Position numbers and translations under genes: made by a program. Shown here piece after piece: positions 11,384 through 19,973 of a stretch of 64,000 nucleotides of DNA. Below the pieces are notes generated by a model. That model saw only the letters and a list, made by a program, of their open reading frames with translations. It was not told where the DNA came from and searched no databases. The stretch spans positions 409,456-473,455 of the forward strand of contig NZ_JMIT01000002.1 in the NCBI RefSeq assembly GCF_000731675.1. The letters are read 5' to 3'. Each line of letters starts with the position of its first letter. Position 1 is the stretch's first letter. Origin of the DNA: Pseudomonas capeferrum (GTDB taxonomy: Bacteria > Pseudomonadota > Gammaproteobacteria > Pseudomonadales > Pseudomonadaceae).

Positions 11384-12316
11384 TCAGGCCTCGGCTTTGT
11401 AGTTGTAACCGATCGGGTGCGGTAGGTTGCGCGCCTTGGCCAGCTCGATCTGCTTCTGCCGGTCGATGGCGCTGCGGCGAGTCTTCTCGCTCAGGCTGTC
11501 CCAGCAGTGCGGGCAGCTCACACCTGGCGAGTAGTGCTCGGACGCGCGTTCCTCTGCATTGATCGGATGGCGGCAGGCATGGCACTGGTCATATTCGCCC
11601 TCGCTCAGGTCATGACGCACCGTGACGCGGTTGTCGAAGACGAAGCAATCGCCGTCCCACAGGCTTTCTTCCTGAGGCACTTCTTCGAAGTACTTCAGGA
11701 CGCCACCTTTAAGATGATAGACCGCCTCGAAGCCTTCACCGAGCATGTAGCTGGAGGCTTTTTCGCAACGGATGCCACCGGTGCAGAACATCGCCACCTT
11801 CTTGTGCTTGCTCGGGTCGAAGTTGGCCTTGATGTAGTCGGGGAACTCGCGGAAGGTTTCGGTCTTGGGGTCGACGGCGCCCTTGAACGTGCCAATGGCC
11901 ACTTCGTAGTCGTTGCGGGTATCGATCAGCAGCACTTCAGGGTCGCTGATCAGGGCGTTCCAGTCCTTGGGCTCGACGTAGGTCCCCACCTTCTGGTTGG
12001 GGTCAACGCCCGGTACGCCGAGGGTGACGATCTCTTTCTTGAGCTTGACCTTGGTGCGGTAGAACGGCTGCTCGTCGCAGTACGATTCCTTGTGGTCGAC
12101 ATCCACCAGGCGCGGGTCACTGCGCAGCCAGGCGAGCAGGCCGTCGATGCCTTCGCGGGTGGCCGACACGGTGCCGTTGATGCCTTCGTTGGCCAGCAGC
12201 AGGGTGCCTTTGACGTCATTGTCGAGCATGGCCTTGAGCAGTGGCTCGCGCAGTTCGACGTAGTCTTGCAGGGTGACGAACTTGTACAGCGCCGCGACGA
12301 CGATCGGTTGTGACAT
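11384..12316 (-). CDS. trhO: tRNA uridine(34) hydroxylase, rhodanese-like
   Basis: The family introduces 5-hydroxyuridine at tRNA position 34, the oxygen-dependent route to cmo5U-type wobble modification. The protein is 310 residues. An N-terminal domain contains NEGINGTVS at 43-51. The rhodanese domain spans about 125-220 with IDTRNDYE at 131 and the loop CTGGIRC (Cys178, Cys184). A C-terminal region has two Cys-x2-Cys pairs (CHAC and CPHC) that may bind zinc. AGGAG lies ten bases before the ATG. It heads the leftward trhO/DsbA-like/ABC group and follows a terminator after bolA. Confidence 0.95.
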   Translation of the reverse strand: MSQPIVVAALYKFVTLQDYVELREPLLKAMLDNDVKGTLLLANEGINGTVSATREGIDGLLAWLRSDPRLVDVDHKESYCDEQPFYRTKVKLKKEIVTLGVPGVDPNQKVGTYVEPKDWNALISDPEVLLIDTRNDYEVAIGTFKGAVDPKTETFREFPDYIKANFDPSKHKKVAMFCTGGIRCEKASSYMLGEGFEAVYHLKGGVLKYFEEVPQEESLWDGDCFVFDNRVTVRHDLSEGEYDQCHACRHPINAEERASEHYSPGVSCPHCWDSLSEKTRRSAIDRQKQIELAKARNLPHPIGYNYKAEA

Positions 12317-12365
12317 GAAACTGAATCTCCTGGTGGTTGCCCTCGTAAGGGGCGGACCGGGTTGG

Positions 12366-12396
12366 ACAAAAAGCAGGGGGCCGCAAAGCGGCCCCC
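12366..12396 (-). terminator. Rho-independent terminator after bolA
   Basis: Read on the minus strand, GGGGGCCGC-TTT-GCGGCCCCC forms a nine-base-pair GC stem (12376-12396) followed by TGCTTTTTG. It lies 37 bases after the bolA stop and before the trhO start, so it separates the two transcripts. Confidence 0.85.
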
Positions 12397-12432
12397 GGAT
12401 GGTGCAGATTCTACCAGATCAACAAAAAGGAT

Positions 12433-12729
12433 TCAGTGCCCACCGCCTGCACACACCGGCGAGGCCGGTGCAACACCCACCTTGGCCCACTCCTCGGCAG
12501 TGTACGTGTGGATGGCCAGGGCATGAATCTCGCCCATCAGCTCACCCATGGTGGCGTAGACCTTCTGGTGGCGCTTGACGCTGTTCAGCCCGGCAAACTG
12601 CTCGCTGACGATCACTGCCTTGTAGTGGGTCTCCTGACCACGACTGTGCATGTGACTTTCATTGAGCACTTCCAGGTGTTGCGGCGCCAGCGTTGCCAGT
12701 TGTTGCTCGATGCGGTGCTGCATGCTCAT
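12433..12729 (-). CDS. bolA: BolA family protein
   Basis: A 98-residue BolA-like protein. BolA proteins partner monothiol glutaredoxins in iron-sulfur handling and, in enterobacteria, act in stress and morphology control. The core ESHMHSRGQETHYKAVIVS near residue 25, the basic NSVKRHQKVYATMGE near 50 and the strongly conserved HALAIHTYTAEEW near 70 identify the family. It is the longer BolA type rather than the IbaG type. The exact start is uncertain among GTG 12732, ATG 12729 and ATG 12723, with no strong ribosome site. It begins only about ten bases after the DUF2059 stop, so the two are probably co-transcribed. Confidence 0.9.
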   Translation of the reverse strand: MSMQHRIEQQLATLAPQHLEVLNESHMHSRGQETHYKAVIVSEQFAGLNSVKRHQKVYATMGELMGEIHALAIHTYTAEEWAKVGVAPASPVCAGGGH

Positions 12730-12739
12730 CACGCGTTAC

Positions 12740-13264
12740 TCACTTCTTGGCGGGGACGGCAGCCTTGCCAGCGTTCGGATCAAGCTCTTTGGTCATGTCT
12801 TCGAGCAGCTTGTTGACCACCGGCACTGCAGGTTCCAGGCTCTGCTGGGTCAGCTGCGCCGACTGCTGGGTAACCTTTGGCATTTCGCGCAACACTTTCT
12901 TGCCCAGCGGCGACTCGTAGAACTTGACCAGGTCCTTGAGTTCGGTCTCGGTGAAGGTCGCGGTGTACAGGTCGACCATTTTCGGCTTCAGCTTGTTCCA
13001 GCCGATGGCGTTGTCCAGGGCGGCATTGGCCTTGGCCTGGTAGCTTTCCAGTACCGGCTGCTTCGACGAAGGCGCTTTGGTCTGGGCAAAGCGCTGGGCG
13101 AACATCTGTTGGACCTGCATATAGACCGGAGTGCCCAGCTTGTCGGCGTTGGCCAGGGTCAGGAATTTCTCGGCGGCAGCGTTGTGACTGGCGGTGGCAG
13201 CGAGTACCTGGCCGCTGGCACAGGCCAGGGCGACGGCGGCACAGAGGACACGGAGACGGGTCAT
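12740..13264 (-). CDS. Exported DUF2059 protein
   Basis: A 174-residue protein with a Sec signal peptide (hydrophobic stretch to about residue 22, likely cut after VLAAT or nearby). The mature part contains the DUF2059 pattern [20 protein letters not shown] near residue 104. The function of the family is unknown; it is probably periplasmic. AAGGAAATG precedes the ATG. It is the first gene of the leftward DUF2059-bolA pair and is divergent from fumC across a 154-base gap that should hold both promoters. Confidence 0.9.
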   Translation of the reverse strand: MTRLRVLCAAVALACASGQVLAATASHNAAAEKFLTLANADKLGTPVYMQVQQMFAQRFAQTKAPSSKQPVLESYQAKANAALDNAIGWNKLKPKMVDLYTATFTETELKDLVKFYESPLGKKVLREMPKVTQQSAQLTQQSLEPAVPVVNKLLEDMTKELDPNAGKAAVPAKK

Positions 13265-13418
13265 TGCATTTCCTTCAAGAGAGGGAGGCGGGTACCTCAG
13301 AGATGAGCATTCTGCGCTGTGGTGGCGATGTGCTCAAGTGGGGACGACGAGCGATGGAACCGCTCTGTCGAATCAGGGCCTAAACTGCGATTTCGAACCA
13401 CAAAGGAGTGAGCGCAGA

Positions 13419-14813
13419 ATGAGCCGTATCGAGACAGACAGCCTGGGCCCGGTCGAAGTTCCTGAGGACGCCTACTGGGGTGCGCAGACCCAGCGTTCGC
13501 TGATCAACTTCGCCATTGGCAAGGAACGCATGCCCCTCGCGGTGCTGCACGCCCTGGCGCTGATCAAGAAGGCTGCAGCACGGGTCAACGATCGCAACGG
13601 TGACCTGCCGGCCGAAATCGCCCGGCTGATCGAGCAAGCCGCCGACGAAGTGCTCGACGGCCAGCATGACGATCAGTTCCCGCTGGTGGTCTGGCAGACC
13701 GGCAGCGGCACCCAGAGCAACATGAACGTCAACGAAGTCATCGCCGGCCGTGCCAACGAACTGGCCGGCAAGGGCCGCGGCGGCAAGACGCCGGTGCACC
13801 CCAACGACCACGTCAACCGCTCGCAGAGTTCCAACGACTGCTTCCCCACGGCCATGCACATTGCCGCAGCCCAGGCGGTGCATGAACAGCTGCTGCCGGC
13901 GATCGCCGAGCTGTCGGCAGGGCTGGCCGAGCTGTCGGCGCGCCACCAGAAGCTGGTCAAGACCGGCCGCACGCACATGATGGACGCCACGCCGATCACC
14001 TTCGGCCAGGAGGTTTCCGCCTTCGTCGCCCAGCTCGACTATGCCCAGCGCGCCATCCGCGCCACCCTGCCCCCGGTCTGTGAGCTGGCCCAGGGCGGCA
14101 CGGCCGTGGGAACAGGCCTGAACGCGCCACACGGCTTCGCCGAAGCCATCGCCGCAGAGCTGGCCGCGCTGTCCGGCTTGCCGTTCGTCACCGCGCCCAA
14201 CAAGTTTGCGGCGCTGGCCGGCCATGAACCGCTGACCAGCCTGGCCGGGGCCTTGAAGACCCTGGCCGTGGCATTGATGAAAATCGCCAACGACCTGCGC
14301 CTGCTCGGCTCCGGCCCACGTGCGGGGCTTGCCGAAGTGCGCCTGCCAGCCAACGAACCGGGCAGCTCGATCATGCCTGGCAAGGTCAACCCGACCCAGT
14401 GCGAGGCGCTGTCGATGCTGGCCTGCCAGGTGCTGGGCAACGACGCGGCGATCGGTTTTGCCGCCAGCCAGGGCCACTTGCAGCTGAACGTGTTCAAACC
14501 GGTGATCATCCACAACCTGCTGCAGTCGGTGGAACTGCTGGCCGACGGTTGCCGCAACTTCCAGCAACACTGCGTGGCCGGCATCGAGCCCGACGCCGAG
14601 CAGATGGCGGCGCACCTGGAGCGCGGTTTGATGCTGGTGACGGCGCTGAACCCGCATATCGGCTATGACAAGGCAGCGGAGATTGCCAAGAAGGCGTATG
14701 GCGAGGGCAAGACCTTGCGCGAGGCGGCACTGGAGTTGAAGTACCTGACCAATGAGCAGTTCGATCAGTGGGTGCGGCCGGAGAACATGCTGGCACCGGG
14801 CGGCAAGGGCTGA
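13419..14813 (+). CDS. fumC: Class II fumarate hydratase
   Basis: Iron-independent fumarase interconverting fumarate and malate in the TCA cycle; a cytosolic homotetramer. The protein is 464 residues. Family markers are the [13 protein letters not shown] motif near residue 98, [11 protein letters not shown] near 183 and the superfamily signature [15 protein letters not shown] near 315. The ATG at 13419 has AAAGGAG upstream; the frame stays open further upstream but that part does not look coding. Pseudomonas usually carries several fumarase genes, including an oxygen-stable FumC induced by iron limitation or oxidative stress. No Fur box was identified here. Confidence 0.97.
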   Translation: MSRIETDSLGPVEVPEDAYWGAQTQRSLINFAIGKERMPLAVLHALALIKKAAARVNDRNGDLPAEIARLIEQAADEVLDGQHDDQFPLVVWQTGSGTQSNMNVNEVIAGRANELAGKGRGGKTPVHPNDHVNRSQSSNDCFPTAMHIAAAQAVHEQLLPAIAELSAGLAELSARHQKLVKTGRTHMMDATPITFGQEVSAFVAQLDYAQRAIRATLPPVCELAQGGTAVGTGLNAPHGFAEAIAAELAALSGLPFVTAPNKFAALAGHEPLTSLAGALKTLAVALMKIANDLRLLGSGPRAGLAEVRLPANEPGSSIMPGKVNPTQCEALSMLACQVLGNDAAIGFAASQGHLQLNVFKPVIIHNLLQSVELLADGCRNFQQHCVAGIEPDAEQMAAHLERGLMLVTALNPHIGYDKAAEIAKKAYGEGKTLREAALELKYLTNEQFDQWVRPENMLAPGGKG

Positions 14814-14850
14814 TTCAGCGGCTGCCGCTACTGGCCCTTAGCGGCGCAGG

Positions 14851-15816
14851 TTATAGATGCACCTGCGCCAGGCGGGCCTTTCTCGCCCGCCAGCCAGCGA
14901 CCAACGAAGGCCCCAGCGCCACCAACGCCGACCCCAGCACCACCGTCACCGCACCCAGATACCCCAGGGCATTGATGTCCTCGGCATGCACATACGCCGG
15001 CCACATCCAGGCCGCAATAGCCACTGCCACAAAAGTCACCAGCGGCGTCAACGCCAACGTCGCACTCACCCGCGAAGCCTCCCAATGCGCCAGGGCTTCG
15101 GCGAAGGCACCATAAGCCACCAGGGTATTCAGGCAGCAGGCCAGCAGCAGCCAGCCCTGCAGCGGCGACAGTTGCAACGCTTCCAGCGGATGCACCCAAG
15201 GCGTGAGCAGCGCGGCGCAACACAGGTAGATCACCATCATCACCTGCTGTGAGTGCCATACCGTCAGCAGCTGCTTCTGGCTCAGGGCGTAAAACACCCA
15301 GATGCTGGTCGCCAGCAAAATGGTCAACACGCCTGTGGTGTATGCGCCGAGCGAGGTCAGCAGTTCTTCCAGGCGCTGATTGAAGAACAGGCCGAACCCC
15401 CCGATCAGAATCAGCAGGCCCACCCCCTGCCCCAGGCTGAACCGCTCCTTGAACACGAACACGCTGGCCACCAGCAACAGTACCGGGCCGACCTGTACAA
15501 CCAGTTGTGCGGTGCCAGGGCTGAGCAGCTTGAGGCCGATCAGGTACAGCACGTAGTTGCCCATCAGGCCGAGCACGGCCACAGCCACCAGCCCTTTGCC
15601 CTTGCGCCCGAGCTTGCCGAACGCTGGCAGCCGGCGATTGGCCCCCAGCCAGGCGAACAACAGCCCACCGGAAACCAGCAGGCGGTACCAGGTGACGGTG
15701 ACCGGGTCCATCACCAGCAGCACCTGCTTGAGCTTGATCGGCAGGATGCCCCACAGCAGCGCGGTCAGAAGTGCCAGGAACAGGCCATAGACCCTGCGTC
15801 CGGAAGTGGTGTGCAT
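14851..15816 (-). CDS. EamA/DMT-superfamily transporter
   Basis: An inner-membrane protein of 321 residues with ten predicted hydrophobic helices arranged as two repeated EamA halves (roughly 8-145 and 160-300), as in drug/metabolite exporters. Examples are the stretches LFLALLTALLWGILPI and LGYLGAVTVVLGSALVALG. The substrate is unknown; relatives move amino acids or metabolites. I chose the ATG at 15816 because GAGGG lies five bases upstream, over a TTG five codons earlier. It converges with fumC, with only 37 bases between the stops. Confidence 0.9.
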   Translation of the reverse strand: MHTTSGRRVYGLFLALLTALLWGILPIKLKQVLLVMDPVTVTWYRLLVSGGLLFAWLGANRRLPAFGKLGRKGKGLVAVAVLGLMGNYVLYLIGLKLLSPGTAQLVVQVGPVLLLVASVFVFKERFSLGQGVGLLILIGGFGLFFNQRLEELLTSLGAYTTGVLTILLATSIWVFYALSQKQLLTVWHSQQVMMVIYLCCAALLTPWVHPLEALQLSPLQGWLLLACCLNTLVAYGAFAEALAHWEASRVSATLALTPLVTFVAVAIAAWMWPAYVHAEDINALGYLGAVTVVLGSALVALGPSLVAGWRARKARLAQVHL

Positions 15817-15946
15817 AAAGCCCTCGTTCAAGCCCGTGGTGGGGGTGGTTGGATTCTACGGGCTTGACGGGCGGCAGCGGGGCAAACAGCCGTGAAAAGA
15901 ATTCATCAGGTCATTCCGCCGCGGCATGGCTGAACCCCCACTGGGG

Positions 15947-17446
15947 CTATTTTTTGTCTTTGGCAAATGCCGCTTCCAGCGCCTCATTGATAGTGCGCAA
16001 TACCTTCACCCGTGCCCAGCGTTTGTCGTTGGCTTCGACTAGCGTCCACGGTGCGATCTCACTGCTGGTGCGGTCTACCATGTCGCCCACCGCCTCGGTA
16101 TACAGGTCCCACTTCTCGCGGTTGCGCCAGTCGTCCTCGGTGATCTTGTAGCGCTTGAACGGTATCTGCTCGCGTTCCTCGAAGCGCTCCAGCTGGGTCT
16201 GCTGGTCGATCGCCAGCCAGAACTTGACCACCACCACGCCCGCATTCACCAACTGCTCTTCGAAATCATTGATCTCGCTGTAGGCGCGCATCCAGTCGGC
16301 CGGGGTGCAGAAACCCTCGACCCGCTCCACCAGCACCCGGCCATACCAGGACCGGTCGAAGATGGTGAACTTGCCCCGCGCCGGTATCTGCCGCCAGAAC
16401 CGCCACAGGTACGGCTGCGCCCGCTCGTCTTCGCTGGGCGCGGCAATCGGCACGATACGGTACTGGCGTGGGTCCAGCGCGGCTGCCACCCGGCGGATCG
16501 CGCCGCCCTTGCCGGCCGCATCGTTACCTTCGAACACCGCCACCAAGGCATGCCGGCGCATGTGTTTGTGGCGCAGCAGGCCGGCCAGGCGCGCCTGCTC
16601 GGTCACCAGTTGCTCCTGGTAATCCTGCTTGTCCAGGCGCAGGGTCATGTCCAGGGCGCCGATCAGGCTGCGCTGGTCGATGCTGCGGCCCAACGGCGCG
16701 ACGTTGCCGTGGTGCTTGCCCTTGGGGTTGTTGGCCAGTGCGGCTTGCAGGCTCTCCAGTAAAATGCGCCCCACCGCCAGGCTGCGATAGTAAGGGTCGA
16801 CCCCCTCGACCACGTGCCAGGGCGCGTAGTCACGGCTGGTACGGCGCAGTACGCGCTCGCCAAACCGCACGAAGCGGTCGTAGGTCTCGGACTGCTGCCA
16901 GTCCAGCGGGCTGATCCGCCAGCTGTGCAGTGGATCGTCCTTGAGCGCCTTGAGGCGGGCTTTCATCTGTTTCTTGGAGAGGTGGAACCAGAACTTGATG
17001 ATCAGCGCGCCTTCGTCGCACAGCATCTGTTCCAGCCGTTCGGCGCCAGTGATGGCCTGGTCGAGTACCGCGTCCTTGAATACCCCGTGCACACGCCCCT
17101 GAAGCATCTGGCTGTACCAGTTGCCAAAGAACACCCCCATCCGCATCCGCCCCTTCGGTGGCAGCGCCCGCCAGTAGCGCCAAGCCGGTGGCCGGGCCAG
17201 TTCCTCGTCGGTCTGCTGGTCGAAGGTGAGCACATCGATCATGCGCGGGTCCATCCACTCGTTGAGCAGCTTGACCGTCTCGCCCTTGCCAGCCCCTTCG
17301 ATGCCGTTGATCAGCACAATCACCGGGAACCGCGCCTGCTGCTTGAGCTCGTACTGGGCTTCGAGCAGCGCTTCGCGCAGGGCAGGCACTTCGGCGTCGT
17401 AGGTTTCCTTGTCGATGCTGTGACCGATTTCGGCGGATTCGAACAT
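15947..17446 (-). CDS. pap: Polyphosphate:AMP phosphotransferase (two-domain PPK2)
   Basis: Transfers phosphate from inorganic polyphosphate to AMP, giving ADP. The 499 residues hold two tandem PPK2 modules (about 10-250 and 265-495), the fused class II PPK2 arrangement. Each has a P-loop: GIEGAGKGE near residue 48 and GNDAAGKGG near 308. Lid or Walker B-like motifs follow, for example IFDRSWYGR near 367, while the first module has the altered VFFGNWYSQ near 105. In characterised two-domain enzymes the second module is the catalytic one. AAGGAG lies seven bases before the ATG. The gene diverges from mnmC across 121 bases. Confidence 0.95.
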   Translation of the reverse strand: MFESAEIGHSIDKETYDAEVPALREALLEAQYELKQQARFPVIVLINGIEGAGKGETVKLLNEWMDPRMIDVLTFDQQTDEELARPPAWRYWRALPPKGRMRMGVFFGNWYSQMLQGRVHGVFKDAVLDQAITGAERLEQMLCDEGALIIKFWFHLSKKQMKARLKALKDDPLHSWRISPLDWQQSETYDRFVRFGERVLRRTSRDYAPWHVVEGVDPYYRSLAVGRILLESLQAALANNPKGKHHGNVAPLGRSIDQRSLIGALDMTLRLDKQDYQEQLVTEQARLAGLLRHKHMRRHALVAVFEGNDAAGKGGAIRRVAAALDPRQYRIVPIAAPSEDERAQPYLWRFWRQIPARGKFTIFDRSWYGRVLVERVEGFCTPADWMRAYSEINDFEEQLVNAGVVVVKFWLAIDQQTQLERFEEREQIPFKRYKITEDDWRNREKWDLYTEAVGDMVDRTSSEIAPWTLVEANDKRWARVKVLRTINEALEAAFAKDKK

Positions 17447-17567
17447 GCAGTGGCTCCTTCAATGGATAAACAAGACTAGCGGATTTGTGCTGTGGCTGTG
17501 CCGCTGCAACCTGCGCAAAGAGCGTAGATGGCATAAAATCCCGGCATCCGCTGCAACCGAGCCCACC

Positions 17568-19535
17568 ATGTCCACCCTCCTCCAGCATGCCCAGATCGAC
17601 TGGGACGACCAGGGCCGCCCCCATTCGCGGCAGTACGACGACGTGTACTTCGCGGTCAACGAAGGCATCGAAGAAACCAAACATGTCTTCCTCGGCCAGA
17701 CGCGCCTGGGCGAACGCTTCGCCGACCTGGCGCCGCACGCCTGCCTGGTGATCGGCGAAACCGGGTTTGGCACCGGCATGAATTTTTTCTGCGCCTGGCA
17801 GTTGTTTGACGAACACGCCCATGCCGACGCCCGCCTGCATTTCGTCAGTGTCGAAAAGTACCCGCTCGGCCACGCCGACATGGCCAGGGCAGTACGCCTG
17901 TGGCCAGAGCTGGCTGCTTTTACCGAGCCATTGCTTGAGCAGTACGTGGCGGTGCACCCGGGGTTCCAGCAGTTCACCTTCGACAACGGTCGGGTCACCC
18001 TGACGCTGTTGATCGGTGATGTGCTCGAACAACTGCCGCAGCTCGATGCACACATCGATGTGTGGTTCCTCGATGGCTTCGCCCCCGCCAAGAACCCCGA
18101 CATGTGGACCCCTGAACTGTTCGCGCAACTCGCGCGGCTGTCACACGCGGGCACCGTACTGGGCACCTTCACCACCACTGGCTGGGTGCGGCGCAGCCTG
18201 GTCGAAGCCGGCTTCGCCATGAAGAAAGTGCCGGGGATCGGCAAAAAGTGGGAGGTGATGAGCGGCGCCTACACTGGGCCGACAGCCACCCGTCAGTACG
18301 TGCCCTGGTATGGCCGCCCGCACAGTGTCGAAGGGCCGCGCGAAGCCTTGGTGATCGGGGCCGGGCTGGCGGGCAGTGCCACTGCCGCCAGCCTGGCCAG
18401 GCGTGGCTGGCAGGTTACGGTACTGGAACGTCACGACGCCCCCGCCCGGGAAGCGTCCGGCAACCCGCAAGGGGTGCTGTACCTCAAGCTGTCCGCCCAT
18501 GGCACCGCCCTTTCGCAGATGATCCTGGCCGGTTTCGGCTATACCAGGCGCCAGCTCGAAAGCCTGCAGCGTGGCCGCGATTGGGATGCCTGTGGGGTGC
18601 TGCAGCTGGCGTTCGACAACAAGGAAGCCGAACGCCAGGGCAAGCTGGCCGCAGCCTTCGACCCTGACCTGTTGCGCGCGCTGGGCCGTGAAGAAGCCGA
18701 GGCGCTTGCCGGGGTGGCCCTGCCGGCAGGCGGCCTGTTCTACCCGGAAGGCGGCTGGGTACACCCGCCGGCCCTGTGCCTGGCGCAGTTGCAGCACCCC
18801 GGGGTTCGGCTGCTGGTGCACCATGAGGCGGTCGCGCTGCGCAAGGTCGATGACCTGTGGCAGGCCTGGGATGGCGAGCGCCTGCTGGCCAGCGCCCCCC
18901 TGGTGGTGCTGGCAGGTGCCGCCGATGTACGGCGTTTCGAGCCCTGCGCACAGTTGCCGCTCAAGCGCATCCGCGGGCAGATCACCCGCCTGCCGGCGAC
19001 CGACGGCAGCCGTGCCCTGCGCACGGTGGTGTGCGCAGACGGCTATGTAGCGCCCCCTCGGGAGGGCGAACATACGCTGGGCGCCAGCTTCGACTTCCAC
19101 AGTGAAGACTTGGCGCCGACCGTTGCCGAACATACAGGCAACCTGGCATTGCTGGATGAGATCTCCACCGACCTGGCACAGCGACTGGGTATTGCCTCGC
19201 TCGACGCCGAGCAGTTGCAGGGCCGTGCAGCGTTCAGGTGCACCAGCCCCGATTACCTGCCGATCGTCGGGCCGATGGCCGACCCGCTGGTGTTCGCCGA
19301 AACCTTTGCCGTGCTGGCCAGGGATGCGCGGCAGGTGCCGGAAGTGGACTGCCCCTGGCTCGACGGGCTGTATGTGAACAGTGGGCACGGGTCACGGGGG
19401 TTGATCACGGCGCCGCTGTCGGGCGAATTGATTGCTGCATGGGTGTGTGGCGAGCCTTTGCCGGTGCCTCGTGCAGTGGCTGAAGCGTGCCATCCGAACC
19501 GGTTTGCGTTGCGCAGGTTGATTCGCGGTAAGTGA
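17568..19535 (+). CDS. mnmC: Bifunctional tRNA mnm5s2U biosynthesis protein
   Basis: Completes the wobble modification mnm5s2U34. The C-terminal FAD oxidoreductase removes the carboxymethyl group of cmnm5s2U and the N-terminal methyltransferase then methylates the amine. The protein is 655 residues, the usual length. The methyltransferase half (about 1-235) has the SAM motif GETGFGTGMNF at 63-73 and WFLDGFAPAKNPDMW near 166. The FAD half begins with the dinucleotide motif VIGAGLAGSATA near 262 and ends with VNSGHGSRGLITAPL near 606. The start at 17568 matches the conserved N-terminus; the frame is open upstream but that part is not conserved. A long palindrome follows 26 bases after the stop. 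Confidence 0.97.
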   Translation: MSTLLQHAQIDWDDQGRPHSRQYDDVYFAVNEGIEETKHVFLGQTRLGERFADLAPHACLVIGETGFGTGMNFFCAWQLFDEHAHADARLHFVSVEKYPLGHADMARAVRLWPELAAFTEPLLEQYVAVHPGFQQFTFDNGRVTLTLLIGDVLEQLPQLDAHIDVWFLDGFAPAKNPDMWTPELFAQLARLSHAGTVLGTFTTTGWVRRSLVEAGFAMKKVPGIGKKWEVMSGAYTGPTATRQYVPWYGRPHSVEGPREALVIGAGLAGSATAASLARRGWQVTVLERHDAPAREASGNPQGVLYLKLSAHGTALSQMILAGFGYTRRQLESLQRGRDWDACGVLQLAFDNKEAERQGKLAAAFDPDLLRALGREEAEALAGVALPAGGLFYPEGGWVHPPALCLAQLQHPGVRLLVHHEAVALRKVDDLWQAWDGERLLASAPLVVLAGAADVRRFEPCAQLPLKRIRGQITRLPATDGSRALRTVVCADGYVAPPREGEHTLGASFDFHSEDLAPTVAEHTGNLALLDEISTDLAQRLGIASLDAEQLQGRAAFRCTSPDYLPIVGPMADPLVFAETFAVLARDARQVPEVDCPWLDGLYVNSGHGSRGLITAPLSGELIAAWVCGEPLPVPRAVAEACHPNRFALRRLIRGK

Positions 19536-19561
19536 AAGGGTTGGGGCATGGCTGGAGATCA

Positions 19562-19839
19562 GTTGCGCCTGTGAGATCGAGCGCCGCCCGCGCGGCGCTT
19601 CGCGGGGCAAGTCGGATCGCCGCACCGCCGCTCCCACATCTGTTTCGGGCCAGTGAGGTCTGTGGCATTTGCGCGCGACCGCCTTGTTTGTCCGACGCGA
19701 TATTGAGGTGGGCACCAAGGGGCCGCGCGCCAATGCCTCAGGAATAATTGGCCCGAAACAGATGTGGGAGCGGCGGTGCGGCGATCCGACTTGCCCCGCG
19801 AAGCGCCGCGCGGGCGGCGCTCGATCTCACAGGCGCAAC
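19562..19839. repeat. Long palindromic element with perfect 91-bp arms
   Basis: Bases 19562-19652 are the exact reverse complement of 19749-19839 (91 of 91 by eye). The 96-base interior is itself an imperfect palindrome: GGCATTTGCGCGCGACCGCCTTG pairs loosely with CAAGGGGCCGCGCGCCAATGCC, leaving a loop of about 28 bases. The arms contain TTCGCGGGGCAAG, the P. putida REP core, embedded in a longer unit. It lies between mnmC and the NAGGN operon. Transcribed RNA would fold into a very long hairpin. Open frames inside it are mirror images created by the symmetry and are not genes. Confidence 0.95.
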
Positions 19840-19973
19840 ACCCCCCAAGCCAAACCCCCAGCACCCACCCATATAACAGATTGATCTAAAACTCCTGCAA
19901 ACCTCCCCGGTCAGTTCCTTAAGGCGCCTGCTTCCGGGCGCCGCCTCCCCAACGGAAAAACCGGTAAGGACTT
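19840..19973 (+). promoter_or_regulatory. Leader of the NAGGN operon
   Basis: 134 bases between the palindrome and asnO. The only clear structure is GGCGCC-TGCTTCCG-GGCGCC, a short GC hairpin about 35 bases before the start, and TAAGGA five bases before the ATG. The operon is osmotically induced in other bacteria, so its promoter should lie here or inside the palindrome. I could not pick convincing promoter boxes. Confidence 0.4.

Noticed and set aside
19405..19884. Several small open frames with nearly identical protein ends across the palindrome.
   Set aside because: They are mirror copies created by the 91-bp inverted arms and have no ribosome sites.
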